From Xestospongia muta (lineage: Eukaryota > Porifera > Demospongiae > Haplosclerida > Petrosiidae): DNA of 64,000 nt. The stretch spans positions 1,862,501 to 1,926,500 of the forward strand of contig OY848929.1 in assembly GCA_963693285.1 (NCBI GenBank). Reading direction: 5' to 3'. A program made the translations under genes and the position numbers. The notes under the pieces are model-generated. The model was given only the letters and a program-made list of their open reading frames with translations, had not been told where the DNA came from and made no database searches. Numbering within the stretch: position 1 is the first letter of the stretch; each line of letters begins with the position of its first letter. Positions 1 to 13,152 of this stretch are shown in pieces.

Positions 1-3000
1 ATATGTACTCAATAAATTAGTTACAATTAAATATATATATCTAGTGATGAGTACCTCTGTTCTCTCTTTGTTCTCAACAGTAGTTCCTTTTAATTTAGAA
101 TATCTATACAAACAATAAACAAACAAGTTACTAAATATCAGTCTTAATTTATTTTACTAATAACTCTGTAACAGTAAAGTAATATACGTTATTTTAATAT
201 TGAAACTTGGAGAGTTGAGAGAAGCTAAAGGTTCAACTAATCACACCCTACATTGCAGCAATTCAAATTTGGTTGCTATGTATGGAGTACACAGGTTAAA
301 TGTAGCAACACCAATGTCACATACAATAAAACAATGAAAACAAACATAACTATATACATAACACATGCCCATGCCCAGCCTAAATTTGATTTGTCTACTA
401 TACTTTATGTACCAAGTAAAATAATCTATATACTATAAATTCAGTAGATATAATATAACACTAACTATACCTGTTAGCAGAGATGTTGTTGACACTTTCA
501 TGTTTGACTTCACCTTTCACTTTAGCTAGTTCAATCTAGATACAAATATCATTTATAGAAAGATATTTAGATTATTGTTTGATAACTAAAAGCACAAAAA
601 TGTAAGTTTGTATAAAAAGTCATTACATACTCACTAATCATAGATAATCTAAAGTGGGTTGGCTATCAAAACATACCAGATGTTCAGTAACTCCCTACAA
701 ATACTATAGCTTGCATATAACTTACTTCTCTAGCTAACAACTGTTTTGTAGCATATTGAAGTTGTCTCTTCTGTAAAAGGCCAGAATAATGACAAAGTTC
801 TTCCAAATCACTAAAAGAGATATTATTAAATATAATAATAACTGTTGACTTACGGTTCCAAGAAGTAAGTATATTGTCCATCAGTAGTTCTGTCTTGTCG
901 ATAAGAGATGTTATAATAACTCATAATTTGAACAACATTATTTAATAATTCTTTCTCCCATCTTGTATATAACTGGACATTAACCTAAAACAAATAAAAT
1001 TAAGTAATCATTAAAACAATGTAGACAATGTAAAACATGTATTAGTTAACTAGAGAACATTGAAAACAGTAAAGGCTGGAACTACTAAGTTATAATCCTC
1101 AGTTAGTAGTTATCATCTTGACATATACATACTGGCTTATAATATTCTATAGCAAGTTAAACATATTACTGTTACTACTAACAAACTTCATTAAAACTCA
1201 CTGGTCTAAGATTAGGAGTAATGATGTTCAGAAGAAGAGGTACAAAGTAAACAGTTGAGGAGAGTGGGTCAATATTTTGTCTAACTATAGGGTTAGTATC
1301 AGACATCATTTGAGATAACAGCTGTTGATATCTCTGAAATTTTTGATTGTTCTGAAGAGAGAGAGAGTGTGTGTGTGTAATATGTTATCACGCACATAAA
1401 CGGTAATGTGTAGGTTAGACACCAAGGTGAAAATACTAGTTTTAAACCAAGCACTACACCTTACTTTATACAATCAGATTGGTCAACTATACACATTAAC
1501 AGTTAACCAACATCCATTATATGCTATATAGTCATTTAATTATCTTAACTAAAATTGAAGAAAAGAAAGTGGGATAAGCCAGGGTATACTGGTGATCCCA
1601 CCCACCAGACTTGCTGGTGTTGACTGTGAACCAAACAATAAACTTGTGAGGATTGGATTGTAGCAAACCAAAACTCTGCCTCCTCTTTAAATACAATTCA
1701 TTAAGACAAGCACTTGTGGGACTATCAAGTTGCCTGACTCTAAACTACATTCATACTATTGCTTCCTTTACACATGATAGTCTTCTATTAATATATAAGT
1801 GTTGTACAAACTACCAGTACAATATTACACTACATTATATTGAGTGTCACACTAGTCCATATATATATATATATATATATTTATATATTGTACAGTCTAT
1901 ATATGCATTTATATAGCAGTACTAGTTGTGTCATATGATACAGCCTATGAATGCTCTCTAGTTGGTTCACAACAATATATCCCACAAGTGCTTCACATAC
2001 TGAACTATAGATAAGTTGAGAATACGACAATAATAAGTAATCCAAAAAAGCTACATACCTTTTTGTACGCTATTAAAGTCAACACCAGCAAGTCTGGTGG
2101 GTGGGGTCACCAGTATTCCCTGGCTTATCCCACTTTTAGAATGGTCATAGTATAGTGTTGCTCATAAAGACACAAAGGAAGTTCCTACTCTGGAAGATCC
2201 TACATAGTTACACTTGTTACTTCCAATACTAAACCATTCTTGCTCAGTACATAGCTGCTAATCATCTTACTTCAAATTGTGTATGTGGATATTGTACACG
2301 ATGTCCAGTAGGTCCAGCATACAAGAAATGAAATACTACACTAACAAATGGTAAATAAGACATCAAATAGTACTCCTGTGTAGATTGTATCATATTTAGT
2401 AGTGTCTCTTGAAAACCAATCCAGTCTTGTGTCTCTGATACCTATAAAATAACATATTTAGTTCTCACTCATTTAGATAGATAAAATTACAACTAAACCA
2501 CATAGGGTGTTTACATCTACTATAATATAATATTCATGATCTTTCTATTGTATACTGGGAAAATTTTGGAAGACACACCTTATGGGCTGATTGGTGGTAA
2601 TTAGATTTGGTTCTACCAAATATTAATTGAAGTAGTCAGTAATTCTATAGAAAGCTGCTTTGTTGCCATCACAATTAAAGAAGCGCAATGGTCAGTCAAA
2701 TATAAAATCCTTGAAACTTTGTAGTTCCACTTTCTGATGTAATAAACCAGCATTGCAATCTATGGAACTCCACCTACCATACAGTAAAATTTGGCAATGC
2801 TGGATAATTTTAATAGATTTACAGACAAGTATGTAAAATGTTATTAATGTTTCTTTAAATCTTATTAGGCCTCATGATGAGGCCCTTAAAAAAATTAACA
2901 TACACTCTTCATTTGTCCTCCCCCACGGAAATCTTTAGTAAAAGGCGAAAGATTTATACGATTTGAGGGAAGACCAGAGTTAACTTGCAAAAGATAGATT

Positions 3001-3917
3001 CTTTGATTTATATACCAATTTCGTGTACAAACCTCTTGTGGGACAAGAGTTATATAATAATATTATTCATACTTGTTATCATTTATCAACACCTACAAAC
3101 CTATACCGCAAGACTCATGCCTAAACTACAGCCTGGAAATCTAATCAGTAAACCATGATAAACAGGGGTTAGATCAAATAAGCAAATTGTACTGAAAATT
3201 TCTAATAATATACTTATTAAGAACTTACAATTTCCATATTTGGATCTCTCAATTTCACATTAAGATAGTTCTCAAATAATCCTATTAATAAAATAATCTT
3301 CACTACAAATATATTAGTCTCCTAACCTTGTAACACTTTCTCATATTCACCAGTACTAGAAGCTTCAGATAACATCTTATAAAATCGTGTAGCCTGAAGA
3401 TCCTCTTTCTCTCTTTCAGATCCTACAATATGTCATTACAAATCATAATACTAGCTTTTATCATTACCAGGTATGGAATGAGAGCTAAGGGCATCTAATA
3501 ATCCACCATCTTCACTTCTACTATAACTATATCTAATGTAGAGAGATAGTACACATAATCGATGTAATATACTGTAATATACTGTAATATACTATAATAT
3601 ACTATAATATACTGTAATATATTGTAATATACTGTAATATACTGTAATATACTATAACATACTATAACATACTGTAATACACTGTAATATACTATAATAT
3701 ACTGTAATACACTGTAATATACCGTAATATACTGTAAAATACTGCAATATACTGTAATAGGTTGTGTGTGTACTTTTTAGTTGAAGGAAGTTTAAATACA
3801 TCTTTCCAAAATGTTAACAAACTCTTTTGAGAATCTTTTAGTCCAATAGCTATAGTTTGTACTGTAGCTAATGACACATCAGTCTTCTTATGATGAATAA
3901 ACTACAATAATAATAAC

Positions 3918-3953
<36 letters not shown>

Positions 3954-6673
3954 ATAACAATAACAATTGGTAGTACATATTATTACAAAACATTTCCACA
4001 CATTATTATAACCTTATAATCAACACCAGTAAGATCTAGTGGGTGAGGTCACCAGCATTATCATTTACTACATCACTAATACATTTTAACTACTATACCT
4101 GTTACCATACCTGTAGTGTATTTAAACATGTTCTAATATCATTGTCTGCTTTCTCACAAAGGACCATTAAAGTTGATGTATTAATAGATAGACCTTCCTT
4201 CCGACATACCTACAATAAGAGAGAAGACCAAATCATTCTGTTATTACTGGAATAACAGGAGAACAAACACAACATACTTATATTATGGAGGTAAGAGTTA
4301 TTGAAATATAACACTATAAACTATCGTTACTGATTATGATTGTCTACTATATAATGCCTTACATCTGAGAGTCTACCAGCTAGTCGTGTTGTTACTGTTG
4401 ATGGTACTGGTAATATAACAGCATATTGTCTTAACTGACGTAATGATGTAGTATATCTATTATAATACAGTTAATAAGAGATAATGTTCTGTATTAGATA
4501 CTTACAAATCATTACATATACAAATAATAGGTCGAGATAGAAATGACTTAGACTTCTTTTTGCCTAAAATAATATCAATTAATTAAATTATGACTAATTA
4601 ATATTACCTGTACTCTTGGTCTTAATAACATCAATTAAAACATTAATAGCAGCCTATAAAAACAGATACCAGTAATAACTCCTATGTTATGAGTAGGAGA
4701 CTCACAGCAGGTGCCCCATCAATTTCATCAATAATTAAACAATTAGGTTTACTATTCGATGTTAGAACAGCTTTCATTTCAGTAGAAGATTCCAACATTT
4801 TTTTAAACACTTCAGGACTTCTGTCATCACTATAATATAATATAAACAAAGTCACCAACACATCATTACTAGAACAGTAAAGTTTTAACATATACAACCA
4901 TAAATATGAGATATATAGTTCACAAGCATAAGTCAAAATTAACACTGAAATTCATTGCTATAAAAAAGTATTAAGCAAATTAAGCAGAAAAGTTTCTTTT
5001 TTATCTTAAACAGTATTGTCTCATATACTACCTAGAATAGAGTCTATACCTGGCATTAACTTCCACAACATTATAGCCTCCTTGTAATGCTACAACATGA
5101 GCTAATGTAGTTTTACCAATACCAGGAGGACCACATAACAAAATTAACTATAAACAGAAAAGCAATACTTAAAAATTGATATTATGAAATTATATAACAC
5201 ACTTTTTGTCTTGGTCTTCTTTGATCATCTAATGCCTACATTAATATAATGATAACAGTTATGTTCAGCTATATTATGTAAGTGACTTACTTCATCTGAA
5301 GCAAACGATTTTGGGTCCTGGACTTCCCATTGATTGGGTTTAAACTTTTTCCCACTCGTTTGAAAATTCTTTTTAAACACTTTCTTGTCCTGTTTCAAAT
5401 TGGATGAGTCTTTTAACAGACATGATCTACCAAACACTGCCTCATCCCATAACTTGAGCCATGACAACAAAGTACGATTAACACCCTATAACAGAAAATA
5501 TTTAACATGTCAATATTAACACTATCAATAATGAAAACTGTAACAGATAAATTAATTGTTTCATTGTGGAATATTTGTAATTAGTACAAGCTATATAATG
5601 ATAAAACTTTGTTAAGGAGGCATCAAATACTAAATGAAGTAATTGTTATATTCTATTAAAATTAATTCAGACATTAATTAGGTCATGTACTGATCAACTC
5701 ACATCATCACTTAATAATTCAGTAAATAGTTTTGGTGAATATTTTTCAGACCAGAGTTGACTTGATGAGTCTTTAGCACCAGTCTCAATCTCACTAGTGT
5801 CCTCCAATAACTCCATTGACATTTCATCACCTCTACAAGTTAAGTAGTTATATTCAAATACAGGGAGACATTACAATAATATAGTAGATACAGTCAGTGG
5901 ACATTATGATACTATCATAATATAAAATTTTCATTACCTCAAACTCTCTAATGCTTCGTCAGTCATTTCCATAATTTTCTTATACCTCTAAAATTATAAA
6001 GATAATGTCTATTACTATAAGACCAATACACACATACTTTCTCTTCAACAATCCTTTTTAGCTCACTGAATGGAACAGACAATAATTGAGATGGACGACG
6101 TCTGAAAAACTAAGGAAAATAACAAAAGTGATAGTTATATCAGTAGTAATTATTGATTCATATAAAGAGATACCTTGTATTGTCTACCAGTAAGTGATGG
6201 AGGTTTCTTTAATGAGAGCGTGCAAGTGTTACCAGAGGAGTCAACAACAAGTATGTGTTTTGGTTGGTTAACACGACTATAAGTAGCATATGATCTAGAG
6301 TCGGTGTCTGTATTATTATTGTATAATGGAGAGTGATTGGTAGGCAATTCATCCATATTAAGATCAGTGCTGTTGTCAGCATTGTAAACATAATTCTCAG
6401 GAGAGTTGAGAGGAATGTGCGATGTTGTAATTACTGTTTCCACCTCATTGCTGTTGCCAAGACGTTGTTGTTTTAACAAAGGCTCTAAATATAGTAACAG
6501 AGATAGTAGAAATAACTCCTTGTCTATTAAATCACTAGTAATGATGACTACAGTAGTACTCTATAATTCTATATATTAAACATCTAGACAATAAGAATGA
6601 CACACATGTGCTGTATCATACCAAAATCGCTATCTTCAGCTTCAAAATTCCTCCTTCTCTTTTCAGTTGCCAT
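1..6673 (-). CDS. CHTF18: CHTF18-like clamp loader subunit (C-terminus beyond left edge)
   Basis: Multi-exon gene read right to left. CHTF18 is the large subunit of the alternative RFC complex that loads PCNA for sister chromatid cohesion in the nucleus. The start ATG is at 6671-6673 and opens [17 protein letters not shown]; exon 1 ends at 6622 and the next exon runs from about 6487 to 6174. A Walker A motif GPPGIGKTT is read at about 5100-5150 and a Walker [11 protein letters not shown] at about 4700-4745. The motif PIICICNDL lies near 4510. C-terminal exons at about 2290-2440, 1201-1350, 855-985, 735-815 and 475-535 read [29 protein letters not shown] and [11 protein letters not shown], typical of CHTF18. 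An exon continues to a donor at position 55, so the last exon lies outside the window. Introns carry a MITE (1566-2136) and a minisatellite (3561-3760). Identity is secure; not every exon edge was fixed. Confidence 0.92.
1566..2136. mobile_element. MITE with long terminal inverted repeats in a CHTF18 intron
   Basis: The left end reads GTGGGATAAGCCAGGG and continues through CACCCACCAGACTTGCTGGT. The right end (about 2078-2136) is the near-perfect reverse complement, giving inverted repeats of about 55 bp around an AT-rich centre with no coding capacity. A related, diverged copy lies at about 30868-31050 and fragments at about 4020-4060 and 32010-32045. No target site duplication was confirmed. 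Confidence 0.75.
3561..3760. repeat. 10-bp minisatellite (TAATATACTG unit)
   Basis: About 20 tandem copies of a 10-bp unit with single-base variants (ACTATAATAT, ACTGTAACAT, ACTGTAATAC). It lies in a CHTF18 intron next to the exon encoding [20 protein letters not shown]. The reading frames across it are artefacts of the repeat. Confidence 0.9.
3903..3952. repeat. (AAT)n microsatellite
   Basis: Trinucleotide run of AAT units in a CHTF18 intron, with a few interruptions. Confidence 0.85.
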
Positions 6674-6859
6674 TTGTATAGGTCAAATCAACCACGAGGC
6701 AGTAACTCTAGTCAGCTCCTCCCCCTGTTTCAAATTGTCAATTAATATATTTCTACAATCAAAATAACTATTATTATATTTTTATTGTTTATTAAAACAT
6801 GTAAGCTTTTAGTCTAACTGTTAAAATAGCGAGAACAATAAAAGTAAGTGTCTAGTGGT

Positions 6860-7858
6860 TTATTTTTTTGTATTCTTCATCTCATAATCATTGTTTACAT
6901 CGTCAGCAGGTTCATGTAGGCATTTACAGCACATCTTCTTCACTAAGTACAACAGCCCTTCTCTCATAAGATGGTTGGCATAAAAGAAGAGATGAATTAA
7001 TGGCATGTAGACAAGTGGAATAGCAATTGCAAAGACAGATGCAGTACCAGGAGAGTTTTCATAATCAATTTGAGGATAAATATAAGTTCCATTATTAAAG
7101 GGATTGCCTCCTTCACCAGCATAGTATAGACCAGTAAAAACTGCATATATACAGCTAATGCCAACTGAGTAGATTACATGGTACAGGCGAACTGGTATCC
7201 GGGACACCCAAATATCAATAAAAGGTATGATACCATTGACAAGGTGAATAGCAATGTTTAAGTGTCCATAAAAGTCATAATCAGACCTTTGATTGTTAAC
7301 AAAGAGAGGCCAATAAATGATAGTAATGGCCACAGCCAGCTCAGCGCCAGTAGTGAACAAAAACCAATGTATTTTTTCGTACCACTTAATTGAATCGTTG
7401 GTTACATCACAACATCCAATTGGTTTTTGACTGCAGGTTAATTTGGGTTCGGCTTTTTGTTTCCCACAAATTTTGTTGCAACAACGAGGTGCTAACTGTT
7501 GCACATACCTAATAGTGACAGATATGGTGCTCCATACTATGTAGAGTGTCAATGCAAGAAACCCCCAATTGGTCAAGAAGACAAAAAACATTCTTTTGTT
7601 ATTGCCAGGACCCACAAAAGGTACATTAGAAAGTAAGGTACCAAAATCCACCGATAGAGAATATAAATCCATTGGAACCTACTCTTCTGTGGAAGCCACT
7701 GTGGAAGAGAAGCGAAGGAATATAAACATTGTTACACATATTGAACAACATACTGGTGTGTACGAGAAAGCTTTCCAATTGTGATGGCACAGACAGAACC
7801 TGGAGATATGAAACTCCCAGCAAAGAACTCTCAAACAGCGACCTTCGCGATTTTTCAT
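6860..7858 (-). pseudogene. Rolling stone-like membrane protein, copy 1 (one-base deletion)
   Basis: Two-exon member of the rolling stone (rost)-like family of multi-pass membrane proteins; Drosophila rost acts in myoblast fusion, but the sponge role is unknown. Exon 1 (7754-7858, 35 codons) starts MKNREGR and contains HISRFCLCHHNWKAF. Exon 2 (6860-7698) starts WLPQKSRFQWIY after a CAG acceptor and later reads KPIGCCDVTNDSIKWYEKIH and a run of hydrophobic segments. Exon 2 is 839 nt, while the homologous exon of copy 2 is 840 nt. The N-terminal frame stops and the rest lies in another frame, so one base is missing near 7592, next to the codons for ITK. This is either a recent pseudogene or an assembly error; the long downstream frame is otherwise fully open. 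Confidence 0.8.
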
Positions 7859-8421
7859 TTCTATAGAGAGAATTTAGGTCGCAATAAGCCAGCCACTCCC
7901 ATTTTTCTGGAGGATGGGACAGCCACGCCTCCTCACTCACTAGACATCTGTCAATATTAGAACTTAACTTCCTATAACTTCCTTATTGAGATAAAGAATG
8001 ATGCTATTTGTCCAGCAAGAAGTCCTATACTTTGTTGTGTATTATGATACTGATCCTTAACCTGTAAACCCCAAGCATTAACTATATGCAACAAAGTTTA
8101 TACTTCCTACAGGACATAGTCACTGTATTTTAGTCACAAACATAGTACAGTATTTTCAAACAAGTCTATTTATAGTAGTGTTAAATTAACTTTGTTAGGA
8201 ACTTGGCATGCCAGGCATTCTATGTCAGAATGAATGACAACCTAATTTTCTTGTCACTTGAAAACTCCAGATCCTCTAGAGAAAGAAAGGTATACTATAT
8301 ATCAGTCACTATTAGTCTGTAGAACTAATTTTCATGAATTAGCAACTAGAACACATTATCAGTTTGTGGCTCTTAAACAAATTTGGCACTTCATCTGTCA
8401 ACTCCAAATTAATAATAGCCA
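7859..8421. other. Intergenic spacer between rost-like copies 1 and 2
   Basis: No gene or recognisable repeat seen. It should hold the copy 1 promoter and the copy 2 3' UTR, but no certain TATA box or polyadenylation signal was assigned. Confidence 0.5.
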
Positions 8422-9484
8422 TTAATTATGATTATAGATAATGTTCCCTTGGTGAATGGTTCCATTAGACTCCCTAATATCATTTTTGTGAAATTTACAG
8501 CACATTTTCTTTATTACATACAACAGCCCTTCTCTCATAAGATAGTTGATATAAACAAAGAGATGAACTAATGGCATATAGATGATTGTAACACCAATTA
8601 CAAAGACAGATGCAGTACCAGGAGAATTCCCATAATCAAGTTGAGGATAAATATAAGTACCATTATCATAATCGTTTCCTCCTCCACCAACATAGTATAG
8701 ACCAGTGAAAATGGCATAGAGACTAGTAACACCAACTAAATAGATCACATGGTAGAGATGAACTGGTATTTGGGACACCCAAATATCAATTAAAGCTGTA
8801 ACACCATTGACAAGATGAAGAGCAATGTTTACATGTCCATAAAATTCAAAATTATCATCACGCTGGACGTCACCAAATGGCCAATAAATAAGAGTAATGG
8901 AAAGAGTAGATTCAGCTCCAACAGTAAACAAGAACCATTGTATTTTCTCATACCACTTGGTTGAATCAGTTTTAACGTCACAGCAGCCTAATGGTATCTG
9001 ATCACAATTTTCTTCTTTCTGCTGCTTCTCACAAGATTGTTCACAAAATGGTGCAAATTGTTGAAAGTATCTAGCAGTGACATATACAGTGCTCCACAAT
9101 AGGTAGAAGATAAATAGAAGAAATGAAAAACTGGTTGCAAAAATAAAAAAGTAACCCTTTCCAATAACAATGGCCCATACAAAGTATATTAAGAAATACA
9201 CAACCAAAATCAACCGATAAAGCACAAAGATCTATTGAAAGATACCATTTTGTGGAAGCCACTGTACAAGAAAAAAAGAATCATTATTTAGTATAATATT
9301 CTACCCTTAATATCAACATTGAGATACTCACTGGTGTGAATGCAAAAGCTTTCCAGTTTCGATGGCACAGACAGAACCTAGAAATATGAAACTCTTGAAG
9401 AAGAATTCTACTGCATTGACCATCACATTTAATCTCTAATACAAGTTCCCATACAAGATAGATGAGAGAGTAGAGCATTATCAT
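8422..9484 (-). pseudogene. Rolling stone-like membrane protein, copy 2 (in-frame stop, or altered acceptor)
   Basis: Second tandem rost-like gene. Exon 1 probably starts at 9484 (MIMLYSLIYLVWELV) and contains EFHISRFCLCHRNWKAFAF. Exon 2 (8422-9261, 840 nt) begins WLPQNGIFQ and then meets TAG at 9232-9234, where the other copies have TGG (tryptophan). Downstream the frame is open to the natural stop, with IPLGCCDVKTDSTKWYEK and TASVFVIGVTIIYM. Because the stop lies within CAATAG and the codon boundary is in phase, splicing to this AG would skip ten codons and give an intact frame, though no good pyrimidine tract precedes it. It is therefore a pseudogene or a variant-spliced gene. Confidence 0.75.
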
Positions 9485-9662
9485 TTACCAATAGAGAACA
9501 GGATAACAGATCATTATTAATTATGCAACGGAAAGCCGGAAATCCCTAAAAGCTGTGTTTTAAAGCGTGGGTGTTAACGGAAATAGATATTAATTAATTT
9601 TACTGACTATAAAACAACAAAAATAATAAAATTAACAATTGTAGCACAGCATATACAACAAT

Positions 9663-10655
9663 TTACATAGGTATCATTAAGGTTTCATCCTCTGCCATTT
9701 CATTTGTTTCTTTGTTTTCCTTATGGCACACAGATCTACAGCACATTTTTACTAAATAAAGCAAACCCTCACGCAACACATAGTTAATATAAAAGAAGAG
9801 ATGAACAACTGGTCCAACTATCAAAACAGATATAAGTACTAAAGCAGATGCTTCTCCAGGCATCTTGCCGTAATCAAGCTGAGGATAAATGTAAGTACCA
9901 TTGTTAAACTCATTACCTCCTCCTGCGGCATAGTAAAACCCAGTAAAGATGGCATATATAGATCCAACAATAATTACATATACCACATGGTATAATCGGA
10001 CTGGTATTCCAGACACCCACAAATCAACAAAAGCTACTACACCATTGACAAGGTGAAGAACAACATTAAAATGTCCCAACAATTCTGCTTTCGACTGAGG
10101 ATCATAAAAAAGAGCCCAGAAAAGTAACGAAATAATAACAGCCATTTCTGTTCCAAGGAAAAACAAGACCCAGTGAACCTTTTCATACCAACTAATCCTA
10201 TCGTTCTTTACACCACAACATCCAGATGGTTTCTGAAGTAGTTGCTGACTATTATTCACTTGCGTTCGATAAAATCTTTTACAGAAATTTAAAGGAATGT
10301 GTTGCCTCATGAAACTAACTGTTACAGACACACTACTCCAAAGAAAGTGCAAAGTCAATCCCATAAAGCCCCAGTCAGTCAAATAGATAAAGAAGTGTGC
10401 ATCTGATAGTGCTCCACTCCAAAGAAGATGAATAAGAAAAAAGAGGGCTATTATCCATCGATAGACAACATAGATCCATTGAAAAAGAGCTCTAGGAGGA
10501 AGCCACTATAGGATACCAATAGGTGAAATACGATACTGTCATATATAACTCACGGGTGTGTAGGCAAAGGCTCTCCAGTTATGGTGACAAAAGCAAAATC
10601 TGGAGATATGTAGCTCCCAACAAAGAATTCTGTAGCATATACTTTTCTTATCCAT
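9663..10655 (-). CDS. Rolling stone-like membrane protein, copy 3 (intact)
   Basis: Two exons: 10554-10655 (34 codons, start MDKKSICYRILCWELHISRF) and 9663-10505 (843 nt), joined in phase 0, giving a predicted 314 aa. Exon 2 opens WLPPRALFQWIYVVYRW, then has hydrophobic segments, the conserved KPSGCCGVKNDRISWYEK motif and the NNGTYIYPQLDYG motif near the C-terminus. It ends with a cytosolic-looking tail rich in E, N and K. No stops or shifts were found. It is 843 nt in exon 2 against 840 in copy 2, so indels between paralogs are in-frame here. The family assignment is firm; the ligand or partner is unknown. Confidence 0.88.
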
Positions 10656-10790
10656 TGCTTAACAATTAAAGGCGTGGCTATCCATGTCATCAAATTTCTA
10701 TACTATACACAATGTATGAATAAACTACTATCTTATTACATTCCTGAATAATATATCCATAAATGGTTAAAATAAATTATAGTATATGAC

Positions 10791-11703
10791 TTAAGTTATT
10801 CTTTTCATTTCATCCCCAGTATACACAGCACTATCATGTTCACGTAGATGATGACAATGCTTCTTTACCAGGTAAACCACTCCTTTTCGTAGCAAATAAA
10901 TGACATAAAAAATAAGATGAATCAATACAGGATAGAAAAGTGACATCAAAATCACAAAAGTTGATGCACTCTTTGGTGCATCATCATAATCAAGAAAGGG
11001 ATATATGTATGTTTCATTGTTGTGTCTATTACTACCACCACCTGCAAAGTACAGTCCAGTGAAAATAGTATACAAGCAAGCAAAGCAAATTAAGTAGACA
11101 GCATGGTATAGGTGAACAGGTATTCCAGACACCCAGATATCTATTATAGCAAAAATCCCATTGAATAAATGAGTAACAAGACTAAAGTGAGAAAAAGAAG
11201 TATGTGGATCAAAAAGCAAAGCCCAATACAACGTGGCGACGCAAAATGCTATTTCTGCTCCCAAGGTAAACAGCAACCAATATATTTTTTCATACCATTT
11301 GATCACATCTTCTTTTATACCACAACATCCTGATGGCTTACAAGAGACATTGTCTGTCTGTTTTTCACGAAACCTTTCACAACAAGGTGAATGATTTTGT
11401 ACGTATCTTACTGTTACAGATGTACCACTCCAAAGTAAGTAGACATTCCATACAATAAAGGCCCAGTTGGTTAAGTATATGAAGAAGTATCCATCGGAGA
11501 GTATTATCATCCACAAGAGATGGATAAAATTGAATAATGCTAAAATCCATCGATAAGCAACATAGATCCATTGAAAACGACCGTCTTGTGGCAACCACTA
11601 CATAAAAGAAAGTTAATACAGTGAGTCTAGCTATGTTAACAACAAGATATTGAATCTACAGCTAGAATCTAGGTCAGGCAGAGAAACGTTTAAAATTTAA
11701 TTT

Positions 11704-11742
<39 letters not shown>

Positions 11743-12298
11743 GACACTTTGTGTATATAGTTATATAAAAATATGACAAATATGACATGACCAGACCAAT
11801 GTGATCATGATAAACAAGAATATAATTATAAAAATCGTCCTAAGATTATTTTGATAGTACTACTGTCGCTATAAGGACTGAATTATTGCTAACTTTGAAG
11901 ACTGAAAAGTTGGTAGAAGCTATAGATCTGCTCAAAGACGTTTCTCAAGTAACAGACTCAAAAGCTTCGATCAGTTACACCCAATGAAAACGCACTCGGC
12001 GGTTATTGTAAGTTTTGTCGGTTCCAAAAATCGTATAAAACAATCATAGATACTATACGACTGCCATATAGTATCTATGTAACAAAAATAGAAAGAAGAA
12101 AGTATACACACATAGTTATAAACACTATGTCCAAAATAATCTTAGGACAGCCTGGCATACTTAGAACGCCAGGTGGAAAAAATCACTAAATAAACTAACC
12201 GGTGTATATGCAAAGGCCTTCCAGTTGTGATAGCAAAGACAAAACCTGGAGATATGCAATTCCCAACAAAGAGCGTTGTAGCACTGAGTCTTCTTCAT
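10791..12298 (-). CDS. Rolling stone-like membrane protein, copy 4 (intact)
   Basis: Two exons: 12200-12298 (33 codons, MKKTQCYNALCWELHISRFC) and 10791-11597 (807 nt), joined in phase 0, giving a predicted 301 aa. Exon 2 opens WLPQDGRFQWIYVAYRW and carries KPSGCCGIKEDVIKWYEK, TYIYPFLDYDDAPKSASTF and several hydrophobic segments. The 602-nt intron holds a (TA)n tract at about 11706-11741. It is the first gene of the array in transcription order, and the most diverged in the C-terminal half, which is also shorter than in its neighbours. Probably functional. Confidence 0.88.
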
Positions 12299-13152
12299 TG
12301 CTGATATCGATGTCGACGTGCGTTGTGTGATTTTCGGTATGACTGCTATTCCTATAGGGAGTTGCTTAACAATGTATTGCAGAAACAAGCCTTTGTAATT
12401 GTATACACCACATGAGAGTAATTCATGTAGCAACACAAATCTATCTGATAGTAGGAGCAGCCAAATAATTTCAACTATGTATACTTTCTATAGTAACATT
12501 GTAGATGTATGACAATTATAATATATTTGATACTAATGACATTTATTTAATTATATGATTATATATATATACAGTATTAGATAAATCATAATAAGCAACA
12601 TGTTTTAATAGACAAGATATCTAAACAGATGGTAATGGAAAACTGTGTATTCTCCATATGTTTGTGTCCTGTGTAGAAACAACAAAAGTAATGATAGAAT
12701 TGATAAACATTATATTGACAGACAGGTAGCATTACTTTAGAATGCATTGTTTACTATACTATTGAGATGTTTATTCATTTCATGCTTTGTCAGCCACTCA
12801 CTGACTCTTCTCAAATTAACAAGATAGTATTTGTTGGTCACTTCTAGTTACTATACAACCTAAACTATTACTTGATTCACTCTTGGTGTGTTAGGACAAA
12901 TCATGTATAAATATACATTGCAGTCTAGCACGACTAATCTTGTTAGCCAGTACCCTAAGCACTTAGTGCTACTTAGGTCTGGAAAGAAGATTACCTACAT
13001 AATTATTATATTATATGATACATGTTTGTAAGGATAGCTTTAAGGCATAAAGTGATAACTATTATTATTATTATATAATTACATATAGTGGGAGTACAAT
13101 TTACAGGCGGAGGTGGTACATTCATTGTTGGGTGTGGCTCACGACACTAAAG
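12299..13152. other. Divergent intergenic region
   Basis: Lies between the start of rost-like copy 4 (minus strand) and the plus-strand secreted protein gene, so it holds promoters for both. Sequence is AT-rich with short TA runs near 12560. No gene seen. Confidence 0.5.

Noticed and set aside
684..881. Independent small gene matched by 53764-53961
   Set aside because: These are two CHTF18 exons read through the intron, in the original and in the inverted copy.
3561..3877. Small frame through the TAATATACTG repeat
   Set aside because: Repeat-driven; only its left-hand part overlaps a real CHTF18 exon.
7569..7784. Plus-strand frame opposite rost-like copy 1
   Set aside because: Antisense shadow over exon 2 and the intron.
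13132..13152. Upstream GTG as start of the secreted protein
   Set aside because: The ATG at 13153 directly precedes a standard signal peptide; nuclear animal genes rarely use GTG.
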